A DNA stretch of 64,000 bases from Halobellus captivus (GCF_003697845.1 NZ_RDQE01000007.1:155534-219533), one strand, 5' to 3'; positions 1 to 9,798 are shown, counted from the first letter of the stretch. The notes: generated by a model not told the origin, from the sequence alone. Made by a program: numbers and translations.

Positions 1-358
1 GCCACCACAGCGACCGAAGCTTGTACCCGATCGATCCGGCCCGATAGCCGTTCCAGCCGCTCATCCCGCCCGCGAGCGTCGAGGCGTCGTACCCCTCCTC
101 CTTGAGGACGCTCGTCGCCCGCTTCGCGACGATCCCCATCTTACACACCGTGACGACCTCCCGGTCCCGCGGGATCTCGTCCAGCCGGTCCCGGAGCGCC
201 GACTCGTCGCCCGCGCGGAGGGCACCGTACACGGGCAGGTTGTGGCTCCCGTCGATCGCGTCCGATTCGTACGCCTCCGCCGGGCGGACATCGAGGACGA
301 AGGGCTCGTCGTCGTCCTCGAGGCGATCGTCCAACTCGTCCGGACGGATCCCGTTCAT
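1..358 (-). CDS. Rhodanese-like domain protein (3' end outside window)
   Basis: Partial gene; about 119 residues are visible and the reading frame continues past base 1. The visible part is a single rhodanese fold: an N-terminal strand with FVLDVRPAEAYE near residues 18-29, then VVTVCKMGIVAKRAT near 78-92, in which the cysteine is the expected persulfide-carrying active-site residue. The C-terminal GGMSGWNGY is the usual rhodanese ending. Proteins of this family move sulfur as a cysteine persulfide or act as rhodanese-type regulators; the real substrate is unknown. The start is ATG at 358. It overlaps the stop of the upstream flavin reductase by four bases (ATGA), so the two are almost certainly cotranscribed and translationally coupled. 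After GGMSGWNGY there is only a short visible tail, so the protein may end soon after the window edge. Confidence 0.85.
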   Translation of the reverse strand, partial: MNGIRPDELDDRLEDDDEPFVLDVRPAEAYESDAIDGSHNLPVYGALRAGDESALRDRLDEIPRDREVVTVCKMGIVAKRATSVLKEEGYDASTLAGGMSGWNGYRAGSIGYKLRSLWW

Positions 359-888
359 CCGCGTAGTCGCTCCGCGTGTTCGGTCACGATCCGGCCGAGC
401 CGCTCCGTCCGTTTCCGGAGGTCGTCGTCGGAGATCCGCCCGCCGTCGTCGATCTCCGATGAGGCTCCGCGGATCCCGACCTCGTGGGGGACCACCCACG
501 CGTGGACGTTCCGGAACGTCGACCGGAGGTGTTCGAGGGTGCCGCCGTAGGAGCCGCCGCCGGCGGTCGCGAGCAGCCCGACGGCGGTGTTCTCGTACTC
601 GTGGGAGCCGCAGAAGTCGTGGAAGTTCTTGAACGTCGAGGAGTAGGAGCCGTGGTAGACGGGAGTGCCCGCGAGCACGCCGTCGGCCTCGCGGACGCGG
701 CGTTTCAGGCGCTCGCTGTCCCCCCGGTCGTCCTCGTCGGGGTGGTATAACGGGAGGTCGACCGCACCGAGATCGATCAGGTCGGTCTCCGCGCCGGCGT
801 CGGCCGCGGCGGCGAGCGCGACCCGGAGGGCGGCCTTCGTAGTGCTCGCCTCCCGGCGGCTGCCGGAGATCGCGACGATCCGTGTCAT
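355..888 (-). CDS. NADPH-dependent FMN reductase family protein
   Basis: A 177-residue flavodoxin-fold protein. It opens with MTRIVAISGSRREAST, the phosphate-binding loop of the NADPH-dependent FMN reductase family, followed by GVLAGTPVYHGSYSSTFKNF near residues 70-89, the second flavin-contacting segment, and GLLATAGGGSYGG near 105-117. Family members reduce FMN or other flavins or quinones with NAD(P)H in the cytoplasm; the physiological acceptor here is not evident. I chose ATG 888 because the flavin-binding loop must lie at the N-terminus; the frame is open much further upstream, but that stretch is low-complexity and not family-like. The gene ends inside the start of the rhodanese gene (four-base overlap), forming a two-gene operon. 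A redox/sulfur role for the pair is inference. Confidence 0.85.
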   Translation of the reverse strand: MTRIVAISGSRREASTTKAALRVALAAAADAGAETDLIDLGAVDLPLYHPDEDDRGDSERLKRRVREADGVLAGTPVYHGSYSSTFKNFHDFCGSHEYENTAVGLLATAGGGSYGGTLEHLRSTFRNVHAWVVPHEVGIRGASSEIDDGGRISDDDLRKRTERLGRIVTEHAERLRG

Positions 889-1108
889 ACGCCGGATTCG
901 GGCCGGGGAATCAAAAACGCAGGCGGTTCGACGCGCGCGGTCGGAGAAAATCGATCTCGGGTCGTTTTCGCCCGGTGTCGCGTGGCTCCGGTTGAAACGG
1001 GCGTGCGGAGTGACCGCTGTCCGTCCTTCCGGATTCTGGTGGCCCTCTCGCTCCCGTGACGGACCGAGTGCCCGCACGTTTTCAAAGGCCGAGCGACGAA
1101 GCCCGTTC

Positions 1109-1867
1109 ATGGACGTCCCGCCCTCCATCGACCGATCGGATCACGTGACCGTGCGTCGTCTGCTCCGGCTCGCTCTCGCGGTGTCTCTGATAAGCCTCGT
1201 CTTCTTCTATCCGGGAGCCATCTCGTCACCGTATAGCGATACGGGACTCACCGGATACTACAGCAATCAGATAGTCGAACGGGGAGACAGCGTCGAATCG
1301 ATCGACCACGCCGAAGTCACGGACGAGACGAGCGTGTACCGATACGACGAGCTCTCACCCGTTGCCAAGGAAGTCTTCGACGAAACGAGGTCGGCTGAAG
1401 GCGATCCGTTCACGATAACGATCTGTCACGATTGGGCGGTGGTTTGCGACGAGTATTACGCATCCGACGTTCCAGGAGAGTTCGAATACGGAGCCGTGGG
1501 TCACAACGTCGACGAAAACGAACTGTATACCATAATCGAGGACGACGGAGAGGCGTACCTGCTTCAGACGGGCGCTTTGGGACACGGCGACGGATGGGAC
1601 CTGTCGGGTCTGCCGCTCATGGTTCTAAGCTCTCTGATGGTGTTGTTGGTTTCCGGCGTTCTTTTCCACAACACGATCAGACCGCCGAACCCCGACGGAG
1701 ACGGATTCGTCTCCCATGACACGGTTTTCGGGTCGTTGATCGGCCTCTTCGCGCTCGCCGTTCCCTACCTTCACATGGGAGACGTACTCACCGTTCATCA
1801 GTCTCGCGTGTTGATCGTTGGGGTCGTCGCCGTCGGGGTCCCGGTGTATTATTTGAGGGATAGATAG
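1109..1867 (+). CDS. Haloarchaeal membrane protein of unknown function
   Basis: A 252-residue protein with four likely membrane segments: one near the N-terminus (about residues 15-36, LALAVSLISLVFFYPG), then about 130 extracytoplasmic residues, then three closely spaced segments at about 172-190, 207-226 and 233-248. The loop domain carries VYRYDELSPVAKEVFDETR, a pattern I associate with uncharacterised haloarchaeal surface domains, and two cysteines in ICHDWAVVCDEYY that could form a disulfide. Start ATG 1109 was chosen because a TTTTCAAAG stretch lies about 26 bases upstream, the usual spacing for a leaderless haloarchaeal promoter. Its base composition is slightly less GC-rich than its neighbours, with codons such as ATA and TAT, so a more recent arrival is possible. 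I assign no function. Confidence 0.7.
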   Translation: MDVPPSIDRSDHVTVRRLLRLALAVSLISLVFFYPGAISSPYSDTGLTGYYSNQIVERGDSVESIDHAEVTDETSVYRYDELSPVAKEVFDETRSAEGDPFTITICHDWAVVCDEYYASDVPGEFEYGAVGHNVDENELYTIIEDDGEAYLLQTGALGHGDGWDLSGLPLMVLSSLMVLLVSGVLFHNTIRPPNPDGDGFVSHDTVFGSLIGLFALAVPYLHMGDVLTVHQSRVLIVGVVAVGVPVYYLRDR

Positions 1868-2425
1868 CGAATGTTTCGTTGGTCTCGGAGTCGCCTGCGC
1901 GGAAGGGGATTCCATCCGATTTCGTCGAATTCCTACTCTTCGGCTGTTGTTCGACCGAAACAACAGGACACTGAGGGCTGCTAGTGGTACGGGTGTTTCG
2001 TGAGTAATCGAAGTGATAAGAAGGTGGTCATTGCTGGTGCGATGATCACGATCACGGAGAACGCCTCCAAAGCCCCAGCCGGCTCCGGTCGAGGGCCTCG
2101 CTGTGGTCCTCGTCGCTCACTGCGTTCGCTCCCGCGGTGCTTGCGTCGGCCGTCTTCCCGGAGCCGGCTGTCCCTTTGAGTCCCACCCAACTGCCCCGCA
2201 GCCGCACCTCATACCTCCCCAGCCTCGCGGCTCCCTCCGCTTCGCTTCGATCGCCGCTCCCTCGCGGGCTCCTCGCGCCCGTTGGGCGCTCGGAGGCGCG
2301 CCACCGCTATCAGTCGGTGTGTAAACTGCGTTGACCGATCCGTCCGCCCTCGTGCCTCCGATTCGCCCGCGCAAGGTTCGCGAGCGACACCGGACGTTAT
2401 GGTCCCGGCCGCCGAGGGAGCGAAC
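1868..2425. repeat. Gene-free region with dispersed intergenic repeat, copy 1 (core 2203-2307)
   Basis: No convincing gene in 558 bases. The right half matches a second region at 53154-53250 in the same orientation. Three blocks coincide: CGCACCTC (2203-2210 against 53154-53161), CCTCCCCAGCCTCGC (2214-2228 against 53165-53179, identical) and a block of about 50 bases (2259-2307 against 53201-53250) that differs by one indel and one substitution. Open frames across it encode arginine-rich low-complexity peptides and look spurious. The left half (about 1980-2180), with AT-richer sequence around 1984-2050, may belong to a longer form of the same element. From memory this resembles a family widespread in Halorubrum intergenic regions; that attribution is not verified. 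Confidence 0.65.
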
Positions 2426-3805
2426 ATGGACCAGATCTCGTTCGGCACGGACGGCTGGCGGGCGACGCTCGACGTCTTCACCGACGACCGGGTGCGGATC
2501 GTGGGACAGGCGGTCGCCGACCACCTCGAGGCGGCGGGCCACGACGAGCCGGTCGCCGTGGGGTACGACGCCCGCGAGACCTCGGAGGGGTTCGCCGAGA
2601 GCCTCGCCGAGGTGCTCTCGGGCAACGGCTTCGACGTTCTGCTCCCCGAACGCGACGTCCCCACTCCCCTGATCGCCTACGGCATCGTCGACGAGGGGCT
2701 GGCGGGCGCGTGTATGGTGACCGCCTCCCACAACCCGCCGGAGTACAACGGCGTGAAGTTCATCCCGAGCGACGGCGCACCCGCGCTGCCCGACGTGACC
2801 GAGGACGTCGTCTCGCGGCTCGCGGAGCCGGACCTCCTGCCCGAGAACGAACGCGGGGAGGTCCGGCGACACGACTTCGTGACTCCGCACGCGGAGGCGG
2901 CCCGCGACCTCGTCGACGCCGACCTCGACGGGCTCACGGTCGCGTACGACGCGATGCACGGCAGCGGCCGCGGCGTGACCGACGCCCTGCTGGAGTCCGC
3001 CGGTGCGGAGGTGCGCCGTCTCCGCTGTGACCGGGATCCCACGTTCGGCGGCGAGTCCCCCGAACCCAGCGCGGAACACCTCGAGGACCTCGCCGACCTC
3101 GTCACTGACCCCGGAAACGACATCGACCTCGGCGTCGCCAACGACGGCGACTCCGACCGGGTCGCGGTGGTGACGCCCGAACGCGGCGTGCTCGACGCCA
3201 ACCTGTTTTATGCCGCCTGTTACGACCGCCTGCTGGAGACCGACTCGGGTCCGGCGGTCCGGACCGTCTCGACGACGTTCCTCGTCGACCGGATCGCGGA
3301 GGCGCACGGCGAGGAGGTGTACGAGACGCCGGTCGGATTCAAGTGGGTCGCCGAGGCGATGGGCGAACACGACGCGCTGTTCGGCGGCGAGGAGTCCGGC
3401 GGGTTCTCCGTGCGCGGGCACGTCCGCGAGAAGGACGGCGTGTTGATGGCGCTGCTCGCGGCCGACGCCGCCGACGCGGAGCCGTTCGACGCCCGCGTCG
3501 ACCGCCTGCTCGACGAACACGGCCGGATCGCCGCCGGAAAGGTCTCGCTCGACTGCCCGGACGACCGGAAGGCGGGCGTCCTCGACGAGCTTGAGGACCA
3601 CATCCCCGAGTCCGTCGACGGCCACGCGGTCGCGGAGGTCGTCACCCTCGACGGGTTCAAGCTCCTCCTGGCGAACGGCTCCTGGTTGCTCGTCCGCCCC
3701 TCGGGGACCGAGCCGAAGCTGCGGGTGTACGCGGAGGCCGACAGCGACGACCGCGTCGAGTCGCTGCTGGCGGAGGGACGGGAGCTCGTCGAGCCGCTCG
3801 TGTGA
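2426..3805 (+). CDS. Phosphoglucomutase/phosphomannomutase family protein
   Basis: A 459-residue alpha-D-phosphohexomutase. Such enzymes interconvert the 1- and 6-phosphates of glucose, mannose or glucosamine, supplying sugar nucleotides for glycoproteins and the S-layer. All four family signatures are present: ISFGTDGWR at the N-terminus, the phosphoserine loop TASHNPPEYNG with Ser101, the metal loop DGDSDR near residue 240, the sugar loop GEESGGFS near 315 and the phosphate-binding RPSGTEPKLRVY near 430. Length fits the archaeal family. ATG 2426 is preferred because it sits directly before the conserved ISFGTDGWR; an in-frame ATG at 2399 would add nine unconserved residues. Substrate specificity cannot be read from the sequence. 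The gene lies just downstream of a dispersed repeat. Confidence 0.9.
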   Translation: MDQISFGTDGWRATLDVFTDDRVRIVGQAVADHLEAAGHDEPVAVGYDARETSEGFAESLAEVLSGNGFDVLLPERDVPTPLIAYGIVDEGLAGACMVTASHNPPEYNGVKFIPSDGAPALPDVTEDVVSRLAEPDLLPENERGEVRRHDFVTPHAEAARDLVDADLDGLTVAYDAMHGSGRGVTDALLESAGAEVRRLRCDRDPTFGGESPEPSAEHLEDLADLVTDPGNDIDLGVANDGDSDRVAVVTPERGVLDANLFYAACYDRLLETDSGPAVRTVSTTFLVDRIAEAHGEEVYETPVGFKWVAEAMGEHDALFGGEESGGFSVRGHVREKDGVLMALLAADAADAEPFDARVDRLLDEHGRIAAGKVSLDCPDDRKAGVLDELEDHIPESVDGHAVAEVVTLDGFKLLLANGSWLLVRPSGTEPKLRVYAEADSDDRVESLLAEGRELVEPLV

Positions 3806-3912
3806 GTCGGGCGCGTCCGTTCGCGTGAGCCTGACACGTCCGCTCGTATGACCTCAACACGCCCGGTCACACGGCCCGACCGTGCCGTCCGGACGCGCTC
3901 CGATTGGGTGGC

Positions 3913-3919
3913 TTTTTAG
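3913..3919 (+). promoter_or_regulatory. TATA-like box for the PCNA gene
   Basis: TTTTTAG centred about 29 bases upstream of ATG 3945, the spacing expected for a leaderless haloarchaeal transcript that begins at or next to the start codon. Confidence 0.55.
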
Positions 3920-3944
3920 GGGATACCACCCTAGTCGAGCGTAT

Positions 3945-4688
3945 ATGTTCAAGGCCATCGTGAGCGCGTCGACGCTGCAGGACGCGCTCGATTCGGTGAG
4001 CGTGCTGGTCGACGAGTGTAAGATCCGCCTGAACGAGGAGGCGCTCTCGATCCGCGCGGTCGACCCCGCGAACGTCGGCATGGTCGATCTCACCCTCGAG
4101 GCCGCCGCGTTCGAGTCCTACGAGGCCGACGGCGGCGTCATCGGCGTCAACCTCGCCCGCCTCGAGGACATCGCCGGCATGGCCAACTCCGGCGACCTGA
4201 TCCACCTCGAACTCGACGAGGAGACCCGCAAGCTCCACATCGAGACCGACGGGCTCTCGTACACGCTCGCGCTCATCGACCCCGACTCCATCCGCCAGGA
4301 GCCGGACATCCCCGACCTGGACCTCCCCGCCGAGATCGTCGTCGAGGGGGCACAGCTCGACCGCGGCGTGAAGGCCGCCGACATGGTCTCGGACCACATC
4401 CGGCTTCGCGTCGACGAGACCGCGGAGACGTTCCTCATCGAGGCCGAGGGCGACACCGACGACGTCGACCTGGAACTCGCCCGCGAGGACCTCATCGCGC
4501 TCACCGCCGGGCCCGCGGACTCGCTCTTCAGCCTCGACTACCTCAAGGACATGAACAAGGCGATCCCCGGCGACGCCGAGGTCACCGTCGAGCTCGGCGA
4601 GGAGTTCCCCGTCAAGCTCCACTACGCCTTCGGCGAGGGGTTGGGTCAAGTGACGTACATGTTGGCCCCTCGCATTCAGAGCGACTGA
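3945..4688 (+). CDS. pcn: DNA polymerase sliding clamp (PCNA)
   Basis: A 247-residue archaeal PCNA, the homotrimeric ring that tethers replicative polymerases, Fen1, ligase and other repair enzymes to DNA. It begins [18 protein letters not shown] and has the two pseudo-repeat halves of the clamp fold. The interdomain connector region around residues 115-130 is rich in Asp and Pro, as in haloarchaeal clamps. The C-terminus reads [12 protein letters not shown], matching the APRI(E/Q) tail that contacts PIP-box partners. Length is normal. A TTTTTAG element at 3913-3919 lies 26-32 bases before ATG 3945, supporting a leaderless transcript that starts at this ATG. Nothing unusual in the sequence; it is a single-copy essential gene in haloarchaea. 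Confidence 0.97.
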   Translation: MFKAIVSASTLQDALDSVSVLVDECKIRLNEEALSIRAVDPANVGMVDLTLEAAAFESYEADGGVIGVNLARLEDIAGMANSGDLIHLELDEETRKLHIETDGLSYTLALIDPDSIRQEPDIPDLDLPAEIVVEGAQLDRGVKAADMVSDHIRLRVDETAETFLIEAEGDTDDVDLELAREDLIALTAGPADSLFSLDYLKDMNKAIPGDAEVTVELGEEFPVKLHYAFGEGLGQVTYMLAPRIQSD

Positions 4689-4745
4689 AGCCCTCGAAAA
4701 CGACGGATTCGGACCTCTCTTCTCCCCTTCCGCTTCTCGACCGTC

Positions 4746-6509
4746 TCACCTTCCGTCCCCGACCGGTATCCGCACCGTCACCCGCGTCCCGCGCGGCTCG
4801 CGGTCGGCGTACGCCACGTCGGCTCCGAGCGCGCCGGCGCCCCACTCGACGACCCACAGCCCGAGCCCGGAGCCGTGTTCGAGCGCGGTCTCCTGGCCGG
4901 ACTCGACCGCGCTCACCTCGTGGTCGGGGATCCCGGAACCGTCGTCCTCGACGACGAGGACGAATCGGTGGGCGCCCTCACGTCGAAGGGTCACCTGAAC
5001 CCACGCGCCGCCGTCCTCCCGCTCCGTTCCCGCGCCGTCGTGGTGCTCGATCGCGTTCTCGACGGTGTTCTCGACGACCGCCCGGAGGGCGTCGGGCCTG
5101 AGTCGGGCGGTCGATTCGTTCTCACTCTCCTCCCCGACGTCGATCGTGAGGTCGACGGTCGCGTCCGGGTCGCGCTCGCGGGCTTCGTCGACGACCTCCT
5201 CGACGGCTTCGGCCACGTCGATTTCGACGGGGTCGGCGTCGGCCAGCAGCGACTCGACGGTGCCGGCCTTCTCGCCGAGCGCGGCAAGCGCCCCCGAGCG
5301 TCGCTCGATCGCGTCGGCCATTCGGACGAGTTCGGGGTCGTCGAGCTGCTCGACGAGTAGTTCGCCGTAGCCGTGGACGAGTCCGGCGTCGTTGCGGAGG
5401 TTGTGTCGGAGTACCCGGTTGAGCACCTCCAGCTGTTGGCGGCGGCGTTCGCGCTCGGTGACGTCCGAGAGGACGACGGTATACCCGACGTGGGTGCCGT
5501 TCGGGTCGGTCAGCCGTGACGTCGACACCGCGTAGGTGCGGCGGCGACCGCCGGTGTTGACCGTTATCTCGTCGTCCTCGTCCACGGTTATCGGCACGTC
5601 GAGGAACGCCGAGAGCGGTCGGTCACGGGCGGCCGCGGCGTCGACGCCGAGGAGCGTCCCGGCGGCGGGGTTGAGCCGGACGATCCGATGGTCGAGCGCG
5701 AGCGCCACGATGGGGTCGGCGAGGTCGTCGATCGCCGTGCGCTCGGCGGCGCGACTGGTGGTCGGGTTCCGGTCGAACATCTCCGCGCGGTTGAACGCGT
5801 ACGCGTCGAGCAGCACGTGCGGGACGAACATGAGGGGCGCGAGCTGGAGCTGCGGCACCGGTCCCACTCCGAGCGTCCAGGCGACGAGCGCGAACCCCGG
5901 CGGGAGCGAACTCAACGCCACCGCCGCGCTCTCGCGCCGGTAGAGGGGGCCGTAGCTGAGCAGCGTGTCCACGAGCAGGAAGACCGCGCTGGCGACGAGG
6001 ACCGTCTCCACCGCGACGACGAGGTACGCCCACGGGCCGAGCGCGTACGAGACGGTCGACACGTCGAAGACCGGGTCGAACCGGAACCCCGTCCAGAACG
6101 CGCCGTGGAGGGGGTTCGTCGCGAGGCCGACCGTCGAGAGGAGGCCGAACCCGACGACCACGGCGAAGGGGCGGCTCCGGACCACGTCGCTGCGTCCCGT
6201 GTACTCGAGCGCGAACCCGAGGAAGGCGATCCCCGTCCAGACGACTCCGAGCCACGTCGTCGCCTCCAGGACGACCCGGAGCGTCGGGTCGTCGACGAGC
6301 AGGCCGACGCCGTAGGAGAGACACCACGTCGCCTGCGCCGCGAACACGCCGAGGAACCAGTCGACGCCCGGCCGGCCGCGGTGACGACGGATCGCCCACG
6401 CGAGCCCGAGCGCACCGATCCCGCCGGCGATCGACCCGACGGCGGGCCACGCGGGGACGGCCGGCCACGCGGAGAGGAGCCACGCGGGGACGGCGTCGAG
6501 GAGGACCAT
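4746..6509 (-). CDS. 7TM-type sensor histidine kinase with PAS domain
   Basis: A 587-residue membrane sensor kinase. The first about 225 residues contain seven hydrophobic segments, the layout of the histidine-kinase N-terminal 7TM domain, so a small extracellular or membrane signal is likely sensed there. A PAS domain follows at about residues 240-355 (IVALALDHRIVRLNPAAGTL and VGYTVVLSDVTERE). The phosphoacceptor box is VLRHNLRNDAGLVHGYGE with His near 368. The ATPase domain has the N box NTVENAIEHHDG, the G1 box VEDDGSGIPDHE and the G2 box GSGLGLWVVE. RHNLRND is the usual H-box variant of haloarchaeal kinases. No response regulator gene is adjacent, as is common in these organisms, so the partner is unknown. 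It is transcribed towards, and ends close to, the convergent PCNA gene. Confidence 0.92.
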   Translation of the reverse strand: MVLLDAVPAWLLSAWPAVPAWPAVGSIAGGIGALGLAWAIRRHRGRPGVDWFLGVFAAQATWCLSYGVGLLVDDPTLRVVLEATTWLGVVWTGIAFLGFALEYTGRSDVVRSRPFAVVVGFGLLSTVGLATNPLHGAFWTGFRFDPVFDVSTVSYALGPWAYLVVAVETVLVASAVFLLVDTLLSYGPLYRRESAAVALSSLPPGFALVAWTLGVGPVPQLQLAPLMFVPHVLLDAYAFNRAEMFDRNPTTSRAAERTAIDDLADPIVALALDHRIVRLNPAAGTLLGVDAAAARDRPLSAFLDVPITVDEDDEITVNTGGRRRTYAVSTSRLTDPNGTHVGYTVVLSDVTERERRRQQLEVLNRVLRHNLRNDAGLVHGYGELLVEQLDDPELVRMADAIERRSGALAALGEKAGTVESLLADADPVEIDVAEAVEEVVDEARERDPDATVDLTIDVGEESENESTARLRPDALRAVVENTVENAIEHHDGAGTEREDGGAWVQVTLRREGAHRFVLVVEDDGSGIPDHEVSAVESGQETALEHGSGLGLWVVEWGAGALGADVAYADREPRGTRVTVRIPVGDGR

Positions 6510-6581
6510 ACGCCCGGTACGACGGAGACGCGTGGCCTAAAGCTGTCGTGTAGCTCCCCCTCGTCCGCCGGCTCGGCGTCC

Positions 6582-7992
6582 TCACTCGCCGATCCGACGC
6601 CCGAACGCGACGGCGACCGGGACCAGAAGCGCCGCCCCCGCGAGGAACGGCGACGCGACGGCGACCGTGTAGAGGACGGCCATCACCGGCGGACCGACGG
6701 TCCGTCCGAGGCTCGCCGCCCCCCTGTGTGACGCCGAACGCGGCGCCCTGTCCCGCGTCGTCGGTCGACGTCGAGACCAGCGTCGCAAGCGAGACGTTCA
6801 CGAGGGCGTTCCCGAGCGACAGCGCCGCAAGGGCGACGAGCAGGGCGACGAGCGGGGCCGTGAACCACGCCGGACCGCCGAGGTCGACCCCGCGACCGAC
6901 CCCGGCGGTCGCCGGGAGCGCGGCGAGCGCACAGGCGAGGACCCCCGCGCCGCCGGCCACGAGCGTCCGCGAGGGAACGATCCGGGAGAGTCGCCCGACG
7001 AGGACGCCCTGATTCACCGCGCCGAGGACGCCGACGTAGGTGAGCAGGAACGCGGCGGCGGTCGCGTCGTACCCGAACCGGTCGGCGACGTACGGGATGA
7101 ACATCACCTGAACGCCGGCGAACGCGACGGCGACGACGAAGTACGCCAGCGTGAGCGGTCGGAGGGTCACGGAGCCGAGCGCGTCGCGGAACTGGCCGAT
7201 CGCGGTCGTCCGTCGGTCCCGGGACCGGTCCCGGTTCGGCTCCTCCAGGAGGAGGGCGCCGACGCCGACCGCGAGGAAGCTCATCCCGGCGGCGGCGAAG
7301 CTCGGGAGCGAGTACGGAGTCGCCGGGACGAACCCCGGGAAGAGCGCGTCGGCGCGGGCCACGACCGGGTCGGCGGCGAGGAGCCCGCCGATGGCCGGGC
7401 CGAACACGAAGCCGAGCGCGAACGACGCCCCGACCAGCCCGAGCGCGCCGGCCCGTCGGTCGCGCGGGGTGATGTCGGCGACGTACGCCTGTGCGGCCGC
7501 GATGTTGCCCCCCATCGCTCCCGCGAGTCCACGGGAGGCGAAGAGCGTCGCGAGCGCGGCCGTCGTCCCGAACCGCGCGCCCGACTCGCCCGCGTAGCCG
7601 AACGCGACCCACGCGACCCCGGCGGTCGAAAGCGACGCGAGCAGGACGGGCCGGCGACCGATCCGGTCGGAGAGTCGGCCGAGCGCGGGCGCGGCGAGGA
7701 ACTGTGCGAGCGAGTACGACGCCGCCAGCAGCCCGATGTACGCGTCGCTGACGCCGAACGAGCGCACGTAGAAGGGGAGGATCGGGATCACGATCCCGAA
7801 GCCGACGAGGTCGATGAACACGACGCCGATCACGACGGCCAGCGCACGGCGCGGGTCGGCCACGCCGTGGTTCGGGTCGTCCCCGGACGAGGTCGTCGTC
7901 GCGGGCCCGTCGCCGGGCTCCTCGCCGTCGAGTCCCTCGTCACCCGACCCGTCGCCGCCGATCGATGCCGCCCCCGCCTCGGGGTGTGTCAC
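6582..7992 (-). pseudogene. MFS transporter, frameshifted near its C-terminus
   Basis: A major facilitator superfamily carrier of the drug/proton antiporter type ([20 protein letters not shown] in helix 1; [14 protein letters not shown] after helix 2, the classic MFS loop motif). It should be about 469 residues with 12 helices. The frame is intact from ATG 7992 through AAFGVTQ, then is lost at a run of six C on the plus strand (6719-6724). With five C it would continue [18 protein letters not shown] and finish with the last helix and stop at 6582. As sequenced, translation would instead run about 370 residues through an unrelated frame of the neighbouring kinase gene. Either a one-base sequencing error in a homopolymer or a genuine, phase-variable or decayed gene. 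A poly-acidic N-terminal tail of about 45 residues precedes helix 1. Substrate unknown. Confidence 0.75.
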
Positions 7993-8031
7993 GGTCGTGA
8001 GACGTCCTCCCCGGTGTTAAACGGGCGGGCG

Positions 8032-8625
8032 TCACCCGTGCCGTTCGATGACGCGTTTCGCCGCCTGCCCCTTCTCCTTCCAGCCGTATCCCGCGTCGTA
8101 CACGTGGCGTTTCGCCTCGACGAGCTCCTCCGGCGAGGACTCCTCGAAGCCGCCGCGGTCCCACGCGCCGGAGGTGTGGAGCCACTCGACGACGTTCTCC
8201 TTGGTCTCCGGCCAGGAGAGGCCCACCATCTCGTACCACGCGACCATCGCGAAGACGGCGTTGTCGTGACAGCCGGGAACGGAGCCGCGCTCGTAGACGG
8301 TCCGCATCGGCTCGCGGGTCGGCTCCGAGACGAGCTCCTTGAACTCCGCGGCGGTGAGCAGTCTGAGATCGTCGTCCTCGCGGACGACCCGCTGCTCGCG
8401 TTCGAGCGCGCCCAGCGCGGCCTTGTGGAGCCCGCCCCACTCGTCGTCGACCGCCTCGCGGAGGGCCGCCTCCGGCAGGCCGTCGGGCTCCGCGGTGAGG
8501 ACGGACAGGAGGTCCGTGTACGCCTTCTCGACGGTGGGCCAGCTCACGCCCTCGAAGTCGCAGTCGGCGTCGTGGAGGCTGTTTGTCGTCCGGCAGCCGG
8601 GACACGGGTAGCGGAACGTCGGCAC
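8032..8625 (-). CDS. Conserved haloarchaeal protein with N-terminal zinc-finger-like motif
   Basis: A 197-residue soluble protein. It starts [15 protein letters not shown] with a further cysteine in DADCDF, so three cysteines (and a histidine in SLHDADC) cluster in the first 25 residues and may bind zinc. The middle (about residues 28-100) is helical and resembles a winged-helix arrangement, with [21 protein letters not shown] looking like the recognition helix and wing. The C-terminal half is conserved-looking ([35 protein letters not shown]) but I do not recognise it. Cytoplasmic, no signal or membrane segment. It is divergently placed from the malate dehydrogenase gene. A DNA- or RNA-binding role is only a guess. 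Confidence 0.65.
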   Translation of the reverse strand: MPTFRYPCPGCRTTNSLHDADCDFEGVSWPTVEKAYTDLLSVLTAEPDGLPEAALREAVDDEWGGLHKAALGALEREQRVVREDDDLRLLTAAEFKELVSEPTREPMRTVYERGSVPGCHDNAVFAMVAWYEMVGLSWPETKENVVEWLHTSGAWDRGGFEESSPEELVEAKRHVYDAGYGWKEKGQAAKRVIERHG

Positions 8626-8727
8626 GAGTGGCCGTGTGCGGCCGCCGAAGTTAGGGTTTTCGCGACGCCCCGTCGATTCCTCCCTTCCGAAACGTTTACT
8701 CGCCGCCCGCCCGCGGTATCAGGTGAC

Positions 8728-9642
8728 ATGACCAAAGTCAGCGTGATCGGCGCGGCGGGGACCGTGGGAGCCGCGGCCGGCTACAACCTCGCACTGCGCG
8801 ACGTGGTCGACGAGCTCGTCTTCGTCGACATCCCGGACCAGCGCGAGACGACTATCGGCCAGGCGGCCGACACGAACCACGGGGTCGCCTACGACTCGAA
8901 CACGACGGTCAGGCAGGGCGAGTACGAGGACACCGCCGGCTCCGACGTCGTCGTGATCACGGCCGGGATCCCCCGACAGGAGGGGCAGACCCGGATCGAC
9001 CTGGCCGGCGACAACGCCCCGATCATGGAGGACATCGGATCCTCGCTTTCCGAGCACAACGACGACTTCGTCACCGTCACGACCTCGAACCCGGTCGACC
9101 TCCTCAACCGACACCTGTACGAGGCGGGCGACCGCGACCGGGGTCAGGTGGTCGGCTTCGGCGGCCGGCTCGACTCCGCGCGCTTCCGGTACGTCCTCTC
9201 CGAGCGCTTCGACGCGCCCGTCAGGAACGTCGAGGCGACGATCCTCGGCGAGCACGGCGACGCGCAGGCCCCGGTCTTCTCGAAGGTGCGCGTGAACGGC
9301 AGCGACCCCGAGTTCGACGCCGACGAGCGGGAGGAGATCCTCGCGGACCTCCAGGAGTCCGCGATGGACGTGATCAGCCGGAAGGGCGCGACCCAGTGGG
9401 GTCCCGCCACCGGCGTGGCCCACACTGTCGAGGCGATCCTGAACGACACCGGCGAGGTGCTCCCCTGCTCGGTCGTGCTCGACGGCGAGTACGGGTACGA
9501 CGACACCGCCCTCGGCGTGCCGGCGAAGCTCGGTTCGAACGGCGTCGAGGAGGTGATCGAGTGGGACCTCGACGAGTACGAAGCCGACCTGCTCGACGCC
9601 GCCGCCGAGAAGCTCTCCGAGCAGTACGAGAGGATCGCGTAG
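8728..9642 (+). CDS. mdh: Malate dehydrogenase
   Basis: A 304-residue LDH-like malate dehydrogenase, oxidising L-malate to oxaloacetate with NAD(P)+ in the citric acid cycle. The nucleotide-binding loop is [18 protein letters not shown] at residues 5-22. The acidic residue in VFVDIPD after the second strand points to NAD preference. [13 protein letters not shown] holds the substrate-contacting arginine of the mobile loop; the first arginine position is glutamine-rich (PRQEGQ), as expected for malate rather than lactate specificity. The catalytic His lies in [15 protein letters not shown] near 170 and [10 protein letters not shown] carries the second substrate arginine. Start ATG 8728 fits the fold and has TTTACT at 8695-8700 as a TATA-like box. 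The length and acidic composition match the well-studied haloarchaeal tetrameric enzyme. Confidence 0.95.
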   Translation: MTKVSVIGAAGTVGAAAGYNLALRDVVDELVFVDIPDQRETTIGQAADTNHGVAYDSNTTVRQGEYEDTAGSDVVVITAGIPRQEGQTRIDLAGDNAPIMEDIGSSLSEHNDDFVTVTTSNPVDLLNRHLYEAGDRDRGQVVGFGGRLDSARFRYVLSERFDAPVRNVEATILGEHGDAQAPVFSKVRVNGSDPEFDADEREEILADLQESAMDVISRKGATQWGPATGVAHTVEAILNDTGEVLPCSVVLDGEYGYDDTALGVPAKLGSNGVEEVIEWDLDEYEADLLDAAAEKLSEQYERIA

Positions 9643-9663
9643 GCGACGCGGCGTCACCGGCGT

Positions 9664-9692
9664 CCGTACCGATCCGTTCCGTACCGATCCGT
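9664..9692. repeat. Short tandem repeat, 15-base period
   Basis: Two identical 14-base units CCGTACCGATCCGT at 9664-9677 and 9679-9692 with a degenerate third (TAGCGTTCCGTATCC) after them. Lies between the malate dehydrogenase stop and a small membrane protein gene; probably replication slippage. Confidence 0.6.
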
Positions 9693-9798
9693 AGCGTTCC
9701 GTATCCATACGAACCTCCCCGTATCGCTTCCGACCCCTCCGATACCGGACGGTTCCCTCATAGTCGAGTTCATGTGCTCGCCCCCTCGAGAACCGACC

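Noticed and set aside
2117..3625. Long minus-strand frame opposite the phosphohexomutase gene
   Set aside because: Val/Arg-rich shadow of the real coding strand, typical of high-GC genomes.
5623..6500. A very long minus-strand frame continuing the MFS gene into arginine-rich sequence
   Set aside because: It arises from the frameshift at 6719-6724; the region codes for the histidine kinase in another frame.
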